A stretch of 64,000 bases of DNA from Natronoglomus mannanivorans (GTDB taxonomy: Archaea > Halobacteriota > Halobacteria > Halobacteriales > Natrialbaceae), in NCBI GenBank assembly GCA_025517485.1, contig JAOPKB010000003.1, positions 124,001 to 188,000 of the forward strand, given 5' to 3'. The notes below the pieces were generated by a model. The model did no database searches. It had not been told where the DNA came from and worked only from the letters and a program-made list of their open reading frames with translations. Every line of letters starts with the position of its first letter. The first letter of the stretch is position 1. Shown one piece after another: positions 41,787-50,789 of the stretch. The position numbers and the translations under genes are program-made.

Positions 41787-42761
41787 CTACTCCTCTCGAA
41801 CCAGCGCCACGCTCGCGAGTTGATCGCCGGCTTTCACCGTCGCCTCCTTGGTCAGCGCGTAGAGGATCCCCTCGCGGTCGGCGGCGACGTCCTGGAGCGA
41901 CTCGTAGGTCGCCGGGTGATAGACCGTGCCTAGATCGGCGCCTTCGGGGACGAACTGCCCCATCTCGAGCGAGGGCTTCGGGCGGAACAGCCCCGACGCG
42001 GTGGCCTGGACCTGTCCGAGGTGGTTGCGCGCGATTGTCTGGTCGCGTTCGGGGGCCTCGCCCTCGAGCATGTCCATGTCCCGAAGGACGTCGAATATCC
42101 CGTCGACGCCGAGTTCGACGGGGTCCTCGAGGATCTGTTTGTTGTGAGCGAGTTCGGGCGTGATCGCTGGAATCCCCTTCTGGACGGCGGCGACACGGAG
42201 CTTCCCGTCGAAGCCGCGTCGGTACCACTCTTCGGTGGCGTCCTCGTCGGCCTGTTCGGAGAGCAAGAGCCCGGTTCCGAACGCTTCCGCGAGCGCACGC
42301 GACGGCTCGTCGCCTTCGAGGTAGACGACGTGGGGGAGCATGTCCGGGCTCCCGGTGTGGAGGTCGATGACGGCGTCCGAACCCTCGAGATACTCCCAGA
42401 GGCGGGCAGCCATCCGCTGGTGGAGGCTCCCCGAATCGTCGCCCGGCCAGACGCGGTTCATGTTCGGATTGACGCTGTCGATCACTTCGGGAGTGGTGTA
42501 GGAGACACGATCGAACGTGAGCGGGTTCGCCACGGGGACGGCGACGAGCGTTCCGGAGAGATTTCGAAGCGAGAGACGCTCGTGGACCCGGCGGAGCGTC
42601 TCGGTGCCGTTTATCTCCCGGCCGTGCTGGGCGGCCTGCACGTAGACGGTCGGTCCGTCGTCGCCACCGTCGTAGGTGTGGACCGTCGTCGAGATCTCGA
42701 TCCCCGAGGGGAGCCGAGCGAGGACGACGTCTTCGGTCGTGTGCGTTCCCGAGGTAGCCAT
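41787..42761 (-). CDS. Succinylglutamate desuccinylase/aspartoacylase family (M14) zinc hydrolase
   Basis: A 324-aa protein with the M14-type zinc site: His46 and Glu49 in AAQHGREINGTE and His135 in AVIDLHTGSP. Arg residues in SVNPNMNRVWPG are the substrate-binding part. These enzymes remove an acyl group from N-acyl amino acids or act in ectoine/aminoacylase-like reactions; the substrate is unknown here. The C-terminal domain (about 225-324) is a beta-rich lipoyl-like fold (AEGADLGTVYHPATYESL-type). The ATG at 42761 is supported by TATA-like CATTACC (42787-42793) at -29; a longer start at 42776 is possible. Confidence 0.85.
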   Translation of the reverse strand: MATSGTHTTEDVVLARLPSGIEISTTVHTYDGGDDGPTVYVQAAQHGREINGTETLRRVHERLSLRNLSGTLVAVPVANPLTFDRVSYTTPEVIDSVNPNMNRVWPGDDSGSLHQRMAARLWEYLEGSDAVIDLHTGSPDMLPHVVYLEGDEPSRALAEAFGTGLLLSEQADEDATEEWYRRGFDGKLRVAAVQKGIPAITPELAHNKQILEDPVELGVDGIFDVLRDMDMLEGEAPERDQTIARNHLGQVQATASGLFRPKPSLEMGQFVPEGADLGTVYHPATYESLQDVAADREGILYALTKEATVKAGDQLASVALVREE

Positions 42762-42949
42762 TTGTACTCCGTTCAACGATCACGGTAATGAAGGTAGGGT
42801 CGGCTTGTCACTCGAGGAGAGAGCGGGATCGAGAGTGGATGTCCGGAGGTCTCCCCGGTAGTCGGTGGCGACTGTACCGGACGACCACCGACGACGGATC
42901 CAATCACCAGACCATCACCGTTTTCACGTGGCCCGTCGTCGGCGATACT

Positions 42950-43471
42950 ATGGGAAATCCAACGGCAACTCTCCACACGAGTGAAGGCGACATCGAAGTC
43001 GAACTCTTCGAAGAGCGGGCACCGCGAACGGTCGGGAACTTCGTCGGCCTCGCGACGGGCGAGCGCGAGTGGACCGATCCCGAGAGTGGCGACCGCATGA
43101 AAGGGGAACCGCTGTACGACGACGTGGAGTTCCACCGCGTCATCGAGGACTTCATGATTCAGGGCGGAGACCCCACCGGAACCGGTCGCGGTGGCCCCGG
43201 CTACCAGTTCGACGACGAGTTCCACGACGAACTCACTCACGACAGCGAGGGAATCCTCTCGATGGCGAACTCGGGACCGAACACCAACGGCTCGCAGTTC
43301 TTCATCACGCTCGACGCGACGCCACACCTCGACGGCCGCCACGCCGTCTTCGGCGAGGTCATCGACGGCATGGACGTCGTCCACGAGATCGGCTCCGTCG
43401 ATACCGGCCCGAACGACAAACCGAAGTCTGAGGTCCTCCTCGAGTCGATTACCGTCCACGACGACGAATAG
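42950..43471 (+). CDS. Cyclophilin-type peptidyl-prolyl isomerase
   Basis: A 173-aa protein, one cyclophilin domain. The catalytic Arg is in FHRVIEDFMIQGGDPTGTG (about 66-84), with the binding residues in SMANSGPNTNGSQFFIT (about 107-123) and LDGRHAVFGEVIDGMDVV (about 129-146). It accelerates cis-trans isomerisation of X-Pro bonds. An insertion after ATGEREW (DPESGDRMKGE) is common in archaeal and bacterial forms. No signal peptide; cytoplasmic. The ATG at 42950 is favoured because the preceding in-frame sequence overlaps the divergent desuccinylase promoter. Confidence 0.93.
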   Translation: MGNPTATLHTSEGDIEVELFEERAPRTVGNFVGLATGEREWTDPESGDRMKGEPLYDDVEFHRVIEDFMIQGGDPTGTGRGGPGYQFDDEFHDELTHDSEGILSMANSGPNTNGSQFFITLDATPHLDGRHAVFGEVIDGMDVVHEIGSVDTGPNDKPKSEVLLESITVHDDE

Positions 43472-43501
43472 CGAGGCGGTTCACCCACCTCAGTGATCGT
43501 G

Positions 43502-43506
43502 TTTTT
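43502..43506 (+). terminator. T-tract after the cyclophilin gene
   Basis: GTTTTTC, five T 31 bp after the cyclophilin stop; typical for archaeal termination but short. Confidence 0.35.
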
Positions 43507-43519
43507 CTCACGACTCGAG

Positions 43520-43546
43520 ATATTTCCTTGTTAGTAATGGAAATAT
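43520..43546. repeat. 8-bp inverted repeat with 11-bp spacer
   Basis: ATATTTCC (43520-43527) and GGAAATAT (43539-43546). It sits in the most AT-rich part of the 738-bp gap, just after the T-tract. It could be a protein binding site or part of a promoter; no gene start is nearby on either strand that fits. Confidence 0.55.
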
Positions 43547-44209
43547 TAATGTGTGTGGGGAGAGAACAGTGGACTGCCTGACGCGAGTCAGGGGGCGGGG
43601 AACCGACGAAGTCGATGGGGGTCGGCTTCGTCGGTATCGCATCGCTATCGGGACAGTTCCCGTATCGCAGCTGTCACACGCAAACCGGCGGCTAGGAGGG
43701 CACGACGCGTTCCTCGTCGTCGTACCCTCAATCCGTTGCGCACTCGACACACGGGAACCGAATATCGACCCTCGCACGAACGCGGGGGCTGAACGTCGAC
43801 GTCCACGTCGACGTCACCCGAACTCGATGGCGACACGATTGCCGACAGTCTCGCCACGCTCTCGGATCGCGTCGAGGTACTCGAGGTACCGACGGGATAC
43901 ACCACCGAACCACCACCACCGAACCACCACCACACCACCTATCTTCGTCGGACGGTGTCCACAAATCGACCTCGAGTAACGAACTGTGAATTCGCTCGAT
44001 GGCACGGCACGGTCGCCATCGGACAGTCACGGTTCATCGACAGACCACGAACACGAACGTCAGTGGCCAGTACAGAGGCACTCCAATTGACTCGAGGCGG
44101 TATCGAAATCAGTAGTCCACGGACGATCTCGGGCGAGAGGGACAGTCGAGTGACGGTGGGAGAGACCGGAGACCGTAACGCGAAAGACCGCTCGGACTAA
44201 CGTCGACGT

Positions 44210-44569
44210 ATGAGCGATGGAGACGTCACTGATGACGACGGTGGGATTCAACAGCCGAGCGACGTCGGATCGGCGAACGCACCGACGGTCGAGGAGAAAC
44301 CGTACAAGATCATTTTCGAGGCGAACAAGTGCTTCGGCGCGGGCAAGTGCGCCGAGGTCGCCGACAACTGGGAGATGGACCTCGAGACCGGACTCGCGAG
44401 AGCCGGGTCGTACTTCATCGACGAAGACGAACTCGACGAGAACGTCCGTGCGGCGGAGGTCTGTCCGGCGAAGAAAGATCAGGGCTGTATTCACGTCGTC
44501 GACCGACGGACCGATCGGGAAATCGCGCCGGATCCCCACGGTGACGGAACACTGAGTGTCGACTGGTAG
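44210..44569 (+). CDS. Ferredoxin (single-cluster type)
   Basis: A 119-aa protein. After a 30-residue acidic leader (GDVTDDDGGIQQPS), the fold has YKIIFEANKCFGAGKCAEV with Cys41 and Cys47 (C-x5-C), and AAEVCPAKKDQGCIHVV with Cys85 and Cys93. This is the arrangement of single [3Fe-4S] or [4Fe-4S] ferredoxins (Cx5C...CP); the cluster type is not certain. It would act as a soluble electron carrier. Neighbours (an odd empty region and tRNA-Leu) give no partner. Confidence 0.85.
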   Translation: MSDGDVTDDDGGIQQPSDVGSANAPTVEEKPYKIIFEANKCFGAGKCAEVADNWEMDLETGLARAGSYFIDEDELDENVRAAEVCPAKKDQGCIHVVDRRTDREIAPDPHGDGTLSVDW

Positions 44570-44772
44570 CGTGGGTTACTGACGGACATTCGCGGTTCGT
44601 CTCGGCGATATCGATGTGCTCGTTCTCTTACTCTCGTTCTCACTTTTACTTCCACTTCCATTCACACGCTCTCGAGTATACTGCCGATCCCTCTCAAAAG
44701 TCGATGCCGTACTGGCGGCCTCACACCGAAACGCACATCCCGAACCGGTGACAACCACCGCGTGCGTTCTGG

Positions 44773-44856
44773 GCGAGGGTAGCCAAGCAGGCCAACGGCG
44801 GTGGGCTTAAGACCCGCTCCTGTAGAGGTCCTTGGGTTCAAATCCCAACCCTCGCA
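44773..44856 (+). tRNA. tRNA-Leu (UAA)
   Basis: An 84-base class II tRNA: acceptor GCGAGGG (44773-44779) pairs with CCCTCGC (44849-44855), discriminator A; anticodon loop CTTAAGA with anticodon TAA at 44808-44810; a long variable arm (TCCTGTAGAGGTCCTT region) and T arm TTGGG-TTCAAAT-CCCAA. No intron and no encoded CCA. Reads UUA and UUG leucine codons. Confidence 0.97.
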
Positions 44857-44907
44857 TACCATCGCGAACGATTCGTGAGCGCGAGCTGTACGTTTGGACG
44901 TGAACGT

Positions 44908-47577
44908 TCACGGAGCTGCTGGAAGCGTAAACGAGAACGTCGTTCCCTCGTCGGGTTCGGAATCGACCCAGATACGACCGCCGTGGCGTTCGATAATCCG
45001 CTGACAGAGCGCGAGTCCGATCCCGGTGCCGGAGTGGGTGTCACGGCTGTGGAGGCGCTGGAAGACCTCGAAGACACGTTCCTGATCGTCGGGGTCGATG
45101 CCGATCCCGTCGTCGTGAACCGAGACGAGCCACTTCTGCCCGCGGCGTTCGGCGTCGACGGAGATCCGTGGCGGCCCCGCGCCCGAGTATTCGATCGCGT
45201 TACTCAAGAGGTTCTGAAACACCTGATGGAGTTGGTTGTCGTCACCTCGGACACGGGGGAGTGACTCGGCCGTGATCTCAGCGTTGCTCTCTTCGATTCT
45301 CACCTGAAGATTGTCGAGTGCATTTTCGAACACGCAGTCCAGATCGATCGGTTCGAGGGGGTCGCCCTGCGTATCGACTCGCGAGTACTCGAGGAGGCCG
45401 TCGATCATGGCTCGCATTCGATCCGCGCCGTCGACTGCATATGCGAGGAACTCCTCGCCGTCCTCGTCGAGTTCGTCGCTGTATCGGCTCTCGAGCAGTC
45501 GGAGATAGCTCGAGACCATTCGAAGCGGTTCCTGCAGGTCGTGGGAGGCGGCGTAGGCGAACTGTTCGAGCCGTTCGTTGGACGCCTCGAGTTTGCGCTG
45601 GCGGTCGACCTGTTCGGTGATGTCCTGAGCGAGTGTCATGCCGCCGAACACCGCGTCGCCGTCGTCGGTGAGCGGGACCACGCGAATGACCCATTCCCGA
45701 CGGGCGTACTCGCCTTCGACCGCCCGCATCTCGCCGTCGAGTGCGTCCTGAAACGCGGATTCGAGTGCGTCGCCGAGTTCGCCCGGCCAGACGTCCTGGA
45801 CGTGGGCTCCTTCGACGTCGCTCGAAGAGACCGGCAGGTCGTCGAAGGCGCGTCCGGCGGCGAGCGTGTACCGGAGGTCGTCGTCGAACATCGTGACGAT
45901 GCCGTTCGGGAAGTTCTCCGCGAGCGTTCGATGGCGCTGTTCGGACTTTTTGAGCTGGCGCTCTCGTCGCTTGCGTTCGGTGACGTCACGATCCGACACG
46001 ATGATCGACACGACGTCACCGTCGTCGTCCGTGACGGGCCTGAAGACGCCGTTGAGCGTGTACCGTTCCCCGTTCGGTTGGGTGAGGTCGGCCTCGAAAT
46101 CGACGTACTCGCCGGACGCTGCTCGCTCCGTCCACTCTCTCACGTCGGATTGAACCGACTCGCTCTCGCCCCACCACGGCGTCTCCCAGAAGGGTTCGTC
46201 GGTCACGTCCTCGAGGTCGGCGTCGATGTACTCCATCGCCGTCTGATTGATATCCAGGACCCTCCCGTCCGGTTCGAGGAGTCCGACGAGGATGTTCGGG
46301 TCCTCGAAGATTGCCTCGAACCGGCGTTCCGTTCGCTGGAGTTCCCGTTCGCGCTCCTTTCGCTCTGTCGCGTCCCGAAAGTAGATCGAGAGGCCGGATT
46401 CGGAGGGGTAGGCGTGGACCTCGAACCAGACCCCCAGTGGGGGGTAGTACTCTTCGAACGACGTCGGCTCTTGGGTCTCCATCGCCGTTCGGTACTCGTC
46501 TTCGAACGTCGTCCCGAGCGCCGGTTCGAACGGGTCCCAGAAGTTCTTCCCGACCAGTCCCTGATCATCCGGATCGAGGATCTCGGATCCTCGCTCGTTG
46601 ACGTACGTGATCTTCCACTCTCGATCCAGTCCGATGAACGCGTCCGTGATCCGGTCGAACGTCTTCTCGAGTTCCTGCGTGAGGTGCTTCCGGTCGGTAA
46701 CGTCCCGGAAGTAGACCGAGAGACCGGTCTCCGAGGGATAGATCCGTTCTCGAAACCACGTCCGGGACGGTTCGTAGTACGCTTCCATCGAAACCGACTC
46801 CTGGGTCGTGACCGCCTCGCGGTATCGGTCTTCGAACTCGGTTCCGACCATGTTTGGGAAGGCGTTCCACAGATTCGTTCCGAGGAGTTCGTCCTCGGAA
46901 GCGCCGAGGAGTTCCGCCGCTCGCTCGTTGGCGTGTGTGAACTCCCAGTCCTCGTCGAGCGCGAAAAACCCGTCCGTAATACGGTCGTAGGCGTCCTCGA
47001 CCATCCGTGGAGACTGCGCTGTCTCCGCGCGACGCGACTGCTCGGTCTGGTGATGTTCGATCGCCGAGGTGAGGACGCCCGCGATGCTCTTGACGAAGTT
47101 CGCGTCGTATTCCGTAAATTCGCGGGACTCGGTCGTGTACGTCTCCAGTACGCCCCACGGATCCGCCCCCGATCCGATCGTGACGGTGATCCCGCTGACG
47201 ATATCGTGGTCGGTGAGCAACTCGGGACTCCCAAAGCGGTCTTCGGTTCGGAACTCGTCGACGACGACCGGGTGCTCGGTCCGGAGGGTGTATCCGACCT
47301 GCGAGTTCGGATCTGTCGATACCGTGGCCGATCCGACGAGTCCGTCGCGCCAGCCCACGCCCTGTCTGAGGAGGGCCGTCTCGTCGTCGGGGTGTGACTC
47401 GAGAACCGACGCGTATTCGGTCTCGAGCGTGTCGGCGACAGCGGTCGAGGCGTCACGGAGCAACTCGTCGAGGCTGTCAGTCTCGAGGGCCCGCTGTCCG
47501 AATTCGGCGATGGTCTCCTGCCGACGGATGCGGGTCCGAACCGCCGGATCCGCATCCGAACGCGGAGATGAAGTCAT
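44908..47577 (-). CDS. Multi-PAS/GAF sensor histidine kinase
   Basis: An 889-aa soluble protein with a GAF-like domain (about 20-180), PAS-type repeats at about 187-300, 305-415, 420-545 and 550-665, a HisKA dimerisation domain with His679 in ASHDLQEPLRMV, and a HATPase_c domain (about 775-885: FQNLLSNAIEYSG, DDGIGIDP, GTGIGLALCQRIIERHGG). The first two PAS repeats are close paralogues (EKTFDRITDAFIGLDREW and YDRITDGFFALDEDW). There is no transmembrane segment and no receiver domain, so the partner response regulator is elsewhere. TATA-like GCTTTTACC (47601-47609) is 28 bp from the ATG. Confidence 0.92.
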   Translation of the reverse strand: MTSSPRSDADPAVRTRIRRQETIAEFGQRALETDSLDELLRDASTAVADTLETEYASVLESHPDDETALLRQGVGWRDGLVGSATVSTDPNSQVGYTLRTEHPVVVDEFRTEDRFGSPELLTDHDIVSGITVTIGSGADPWGVLETYTTESREFTEYDANFVKSIAGVLTSAIEHHQTEQSRRAETAQSPRMVEDAYDRITDGFFALDEDWEFTHANERAAELLGASEDELLGTNLWNAFPNMVGTEFEDRYREAVTTQESVSMEAYYEPSRTWFRERIYPSETGLSVYFRDVTDRKHLTQELEKTFDRITDAFIGLDREWKITYVNERGSEILDPDDQGLVGKNFWDPFEPALGTTFEDEYRTAMETQEPTSFEEYYPPLGVWFEVHAYPSESGLSIYFRDATERKERERELQRTERRFEAIFEDPNILVGLLEPDGRVLDINQTAMEYIDADLEDVTDEPFWETPWWGESESVQSDVREWTERAASGEYVDFEADLTQPNGERYTLNGVFRPVTDDDGDVVSIIVSDRDVTERKRRERQLKKSEQRHRTLAENFPNGIVTMFDDDLRYTLAAGRAFDDLPVSSSDVEGAHVQDVWPGELGDALESAFQDALDGEMRAVEGEYARREWVIRVVPLTDDGDAVFGGMTLAQDITEQVDRQRKLEASNERLEQFAYAASHDLQEPLRMVSSYLRLLESRYSDELDEDGEEFLAYAVDGADRMRAMIDGLLEYSRVDTQGDPLEPIDLDCVFENALDNLQVRIEESNAEITAESLPRVRGDDNQLHQVFQNLLSNAIEYSGAGPPRISVDAERRGQKWLVSVHDDGIGIDPDDQERVFEVFQRLHSRDTHSGTGIGLALCQRIIERHGGRIWVDSEPDEGTTFSFTLPAAP

Positions 47578-47714
47578 TCAAATTAGTTACCGGTGGCGGC
47601 GGTAAAAGCGCTTTTCCTCGTCATATTGGAGACGGAGGAACTGACTCTGCCCAGCAAGCGAGCATCGAGTGCGACGGTGACCGGACTCGTGTTCGATCGG
47701 CGACCGGACTCGAC

Positions 47715-49586
47715 TCAGCCCGTTCCGGAGACGCTGACGGTCCGTTCGTCGGCGTCGTCCTCCGACGCGACGGTGACCGGGAACTCGACGTCCCGTTCGA
47801 CGGGATCGGTCTCGTACCCTAACGTGACCGTCGTCGCCGTTTCGCCGGGAACGGTTACCGAGAGGGTATCGACGTGCTCGTCACCAACGACGAGGACGAC
47901 GGTCTGCGTGGCATCGACCGAGCCGGTGTTCTCGAGTCGGGCGGTCACCTCGAGGAATTCACCGGCTGCGACGGGTTCGTTCGTCTCGAGGATCGTGACG
48001 TCGAGCGTGGAGTCGCCAGCGCCGTAGACCGTGACGACGCGGTCGTCGGCGTCGTCGTCGGTCGCGACGGTGACGGGGAACTCGACGTCCTGCTGGACGG
48101 GATAGGTCTCGTAGCCGAGCGTGAGCCGTGTCGTCTCGCCGGGAGCGACGCTCACGGATTCGGAGGCGACCTGGTCGTCACCGGCGACCAGCCGAACGGT
48201 CTGTGTGGCCGTCACGGCCCCGGTGTTCTCGACTCGTGCGGTCACCTCGAGGACCCCACCGGCGGAGACGGGGTCGTTCGCGTCGAGGATGGTCACGTCC
48301 AGCGACGGGTCGGCGTCGGCGAGAACGGTGACGGTCCGGTGAGCCGCGTCGTCGTCGGTCGCGACGGTGACGGGGAACTCGACGTCCTGCTGGACGGGAT
48401 AGGTCTCGTAGCCGAGCGTGAGCCGTGTCGTCTCGCCGACGGCGACGGTGACGGTCGTCGCATCGACCTGCTCGTCGCCGGCCGTGAGCGACACCTCCTG
48501 CGTCGTCTCGGTATCGCCGGCGTTCTCGAGTTCGACGGTGACCTCGAGGAATTCACCGGCGGCCACGGGATCGTTCGTCTCGAGGATCGACACGTCGAGC
48601 GTCGGCTCCCCGATTGCGTCGATCGTCCACAGGTGTTCGGAGGCGACGGCTCCCTCCTCGTCGATCACCCACGCGATGATCGGACAGCCGTGACACGAGG
48701 AGTCGATCGTCGTCGACGCGGTCGCCGTGGTGCCGTCGACGTCGGTTACGTCGAGGACGACGTCTGCGTGGCCGAGCCACCAGACGACGCGGTCGAGTCC
48801 GGCGTCGGAATCGCCGACGTCGATCTCGAGGTCAGCGGTCTCGTCGTCGGTGAGCGTGAGCGTGCCGGGGCTCGGCCGGGCGTCGTCGACGGTCGGTGCG
48901 GCGTTGCCCTCCGGATCGACGTGGACCGTCCAGTTCGTCGTGTAGCCCTCGGCGACGGCTGCAGTCACCTCGTAGGTCCCCGACAACTCGAACGTGTGTT
49001 GCCAGTAGTCGGCGCCGGCGGTGGCGTAGTACTCGGCGTACCAGGGGCCGAACGACCGACCGAGGTGGTCGCCGTCGAGCGACCACGACGTCTCCCCACC
49101 GTACTCGCCGAGGGCGACGGAATCGACCTCGAACAGGACCGTCGTCCCCGGCTGGACGGAGATCTCGTCGGCGGGACTGACGTAGTCGAACGTGGAATCG
49201 TCGGTTCCGAACACGCCGACGGTCCGTTCGTCGACCAGCGCCCCGCTCTCGACTGTCACCGGAAATCTGACGTTCCGTTCGACGGGATAGGTCTCGTAGC
49301 CGAGCGTCACCGTCTCTGTCTCTCCGCCGTCGACCGTCACGGATGCCGTGTCCAACCGATCGTCGCCGACGACCAGAGAGACGTCCCGCGACACCGCCGT
49401 CGACCCCGCGTTGTCGAGTCGAGCGGTCACCTCGAGGACGGTACCCGCATCCACCGGTGCGTTCGTCTCGAGGACCCACAGCGAGAGGTCGGTCTCGTTC
49501 CGAGTCGTCGTTCCGGCCCTGCCATCGGCCGACGCGAGCACCCCGATCCCCATCCCGATGCCGATCAGGTAACGGCGTCGGTGCAT
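47715..49586 (-). CDS. Secreted CARDB-repeat surface protein
   Basis: A 623-aa protein. Residues 1-25 (MHRRRYLIGIGMGIGVL) look like an export signal. It contains four CARDB-type Ig-like repeats of about 95-100 residues (about 33-125, then 335-430, 434-530 and 533-623), each ending with a VTLGYETYPV or similar strand and FPVTVA. Between the first and second repeat there is a PKD/CBM-like insert (about 130-330, with FEVDSVALGEYGGETSWSLDG and a CHGCP pair). CARDB repeats are found in archaeal/bacterial surface or adhesion proteins. No C-terminal anchor is seen, so attachment is unknown. The ATG at 49586 is set by a TATA box at -30. Confidence 0.75.
   Translation of the reverse strand: MHRRRYLIGIGMGIGVLASADGRAGTTTRNETDLSLWVLETNAPVDAGTVLEVTARLDNAGSTAVSRDVSLVVGDDRLDTASVTVDGGETETVTLGYETYPVERNVRFPVTVESGALVDERTVGVFGTDDSTFDYVSPADEISVQPGTTVLFEVDSVALGEYGGETSWSLDGDHLGRSFGPWYAEYYATAGADYWQHTFELSGTYEVTAAVAEGYTTNWTVHVDPEGNAAPTVDDARPSPGTLTLTDDETADLEIDVGDSDAGLDRVVWWLGHADVVLDVTDVDGTTATASTTIDSSCHGCPIIAWVIDEEGAVASEHLWTIDAIGEPTLDVSILETNDPVAAGEFLEVTVELENAGDTETTQEVSLTAGDEQVDATTVTVAVGETTRLTLGYETYPVQQDVEFPVTVATDDDAAHRTVTVLADADPSLDVTILDANDPVSAGGVLEVTARVENTGAVTATQTVRLVAGDDQVASESVSVAPGETTRLTLGYETYPVQQDVEFPVTVATDDDADDRVVTVYGAGDSTLDVTILETNEPVAAGEFLEVTARLENTGSVDATQTVVLVVGDEHVDTLSVTVPGETATTVTLGYETDPVERDVEFPVTVASEDDADERTVSVSGTG
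48051..48141. repeat. Near-identical internal repeat, unit 1
   Basis: This 91-bp segment is identical to 48348-48438, exactly 297 bp (99 codons) away, and lies in the CARDB-repeat gene. Identity at the DNA level, including synonymous sites, means recent duplication or gene conversion. Confidence 0.9.
48348..48438. repeat. Near-identical internal repeat, unit 2
   Basis: Partner of 48051-48141 in the CARDB-repeat gene; 91 of 91 bases identical. Confidence 0.9.
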
Positions 49587-49610
49587 AGACGTCTCTACGA
49601 GGTCACCCAC

Positions 49611-49620
49611 CAATATATTT
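49611..49620 (-). promoter_or_regulatory. TATA-like promoter of the CARDB-repeat gene
   Basis: AAATATATTG on the minus strand centred 30 bp before 49586; the long in-frame extension to 50024 is therefore rejected. Confidence 0.6.
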
Positions 49621-49850
49621 CTTGAACGTTCATGACGTATAAATGCGTGTAGAAACGATAGTCTGTCCGAGAGAGACGTTATCGTCGCTGGAAACGCGGT
49701 ATCGAGAGACAACGTCAGTTCCGTGACTCCGTCGAAGGCCACTCCCTCGAAGGAACCCGTCACTCGAGGTCGCGGCGAGACGTTCCAACGAGACGTTCGC
49801 CCAGTGAACCGAGCCACGGTGATTAAGGCCCCCCACGACAACAGTCGGGT

Positions 49851-50240
49851 ATGGCATCCGGGCTGCTTCCGGCTGAAACCGCGGATCAGATCGAGACGAC
49901 CTGTCGTACGGCCGTCGGCGACAGCCTCCGCTCGGTCATGTACTTCACGCGTGACGACTACGAACAGCTCTACCTTCGAGAGGACCTCGAACGCGACGCC
50001 GACCTCTCGACGTTCATCGGACACGAGTGGCGCGGATTCAAGACCACCCAGACCGCCTACGAGGGCTCGGAACTGGGAGACTATCAGTACACGATTCGCG
50101 TCTTCGAAAACGGGTTCTTGATCCGCGTCACCTCCGACCGCGAGGGAATCTTCGTAACGACCGACGGACTCACCATCAAGGACTTCGAAGAACTCGCGAC
50201 CGCGATCAGTACCGTTCTCGAGGAACGAAACCGGGCCTGA
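49851..50240 (+). CDS. 129-aa conserved haloarchaeal protein of unknown function
   Basis: A soluble protein, mixed alpha/beta: SVMYFTRDDYEQLYLREDLE (about 29-48), GHEWRGFKTTQTAYEG and YQYTIRVFENGFLIRVTSDREGIFVTTDGL (split; about 78-107), ending in a helix (FEELATAISTVLEE). I recall similar proteins as an uncharacterised haloarchaeal family; no function is known. TATA-like GATTAAGG (49821-49828) sits about 27 bp before the ATG. Divergent from the CARDB gene with 264 bp shared upstream DNA. Confidence 0.72.
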   Translation: MASGLLPAETADQIETTCRTAVGDSLRSVMYFTRDDYEQLYLREDLERDADLSTFIGHEWRGFKTTQTAYEGSELGDYQYTIRVFENGFLIRVTSDREGIFVTTDGLTIKDFEELATAISTVLEERNRA

Positions 50241-50789
50241 GTTCGCGTTCGTATCCGGATTCGAACTGTCGCTCGAACTCGAGTGTCCGTAGAAGTCGAC
50301 TCACGATCTCGAGTCTCGTGTTTCGAATCCACGTCTTCCGATCGACGAGGTCGTGAGGAGAAGACCGAGTATCGAATCCGTATACCGCGTGTACTGGTTA
50401 TTGGGTAAGGGACGAATCAGTCTCCGTGTCAGTCCCAGTGGGAGTATCGAAGACGGCCACACTGGACCGCCGGTCTGCGTTCTGCTCTGCAACGGAGTCC
50501 TCGTCACGATGTCGACGAGGCTCCGCGTCCTCGAGAGACGAGCCGACCGGGAGACCCGATCCCCCGTCCGGCGTGATACCGAGGACGCGCGCGAACCGCA
50601 ACCGCTCTGCGACGTGCTTGTCGGGTGTCATCCTTTCCGGTGACGGGCGTTGTCCCCGTAGTTATGGACCTCGTTAGTCCACATAATGACCGATTAGAGC
50701 GCGAAACGATCCGCCATCGGGTGGCGTTTACACACTGCAGACGAACGGCGAGCGTAACATCCTTCTCCGGGACGGCCCACTCGCTTCTT
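50241..50789. other. 549-bp region with at most one doubtful small gene
   Basis: Apart from the possible 77-aa minus-strand frame at 50398-50631 nothing convincing is seen. The remaining frames are Arg-rich. The last 100 bp carry the promoter side of the DUF5813-like gene. Confidence 0.5.
50398..50631 (-). CDS. Possible 77-aa small protein
   Basis: A small acidic frame starting MTPDKHVAERLRFARVLG, preceded by a GGAAAGG immediately before the ATG. The N-terminal part has reasonable haloarchaeal composition, the tail (TPTGTDTETDSSLTQ) is Thr/Asp-rich. No TATA box is evident at the usual distance. It could be a chance frame. Confidence 0.3.
   Translation of the reverse strand: MTPDKHVAERLRFARVLGITPDGGSGLPVGSSLEDAEPRRHRDEDSVAEQNADRRSSVAVFDTPTGTDTETDSSLTQ

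Larger units (their letters stand above)
43472..44209. other. 738-bp region without a convincing gene, with remnant-like open frames
   Basis: Most open frames here are Arg/Ser-rich and low quality. One segment (plus strand, 43817-43900) reads like a real protein end (DGDTIADSLATLSDRVEVLE then VPTGY) but has no start: upstream the same frame meets a stop at 43790-43792, so it may be a decayed gene. At 43901-43945 there is a CACCAC/CCACCG simple repeat. An 8-bp inverted repeat lies at 43520-43546. No mobile element gene is seen. Confidence 0.5.

Noticed and set aside
43551..43979. 142-aa plus-strand frame
   Set aside because: Arg/His/Pro-rich, no haloarchaeal acidic bias and no promoter of the right distance.
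45541..47397. 618-aa plus-strand frame opposite the histidine kinase
   Set aside because: Shadow of the kinase gene; composition is Val/Arg/Glu reverse bias.
47874..49625. 583-aa plus-strand frame opposite the CARDB gene
   Set aside because: Antisense of the repeat protein; repeats mirror its repeats.
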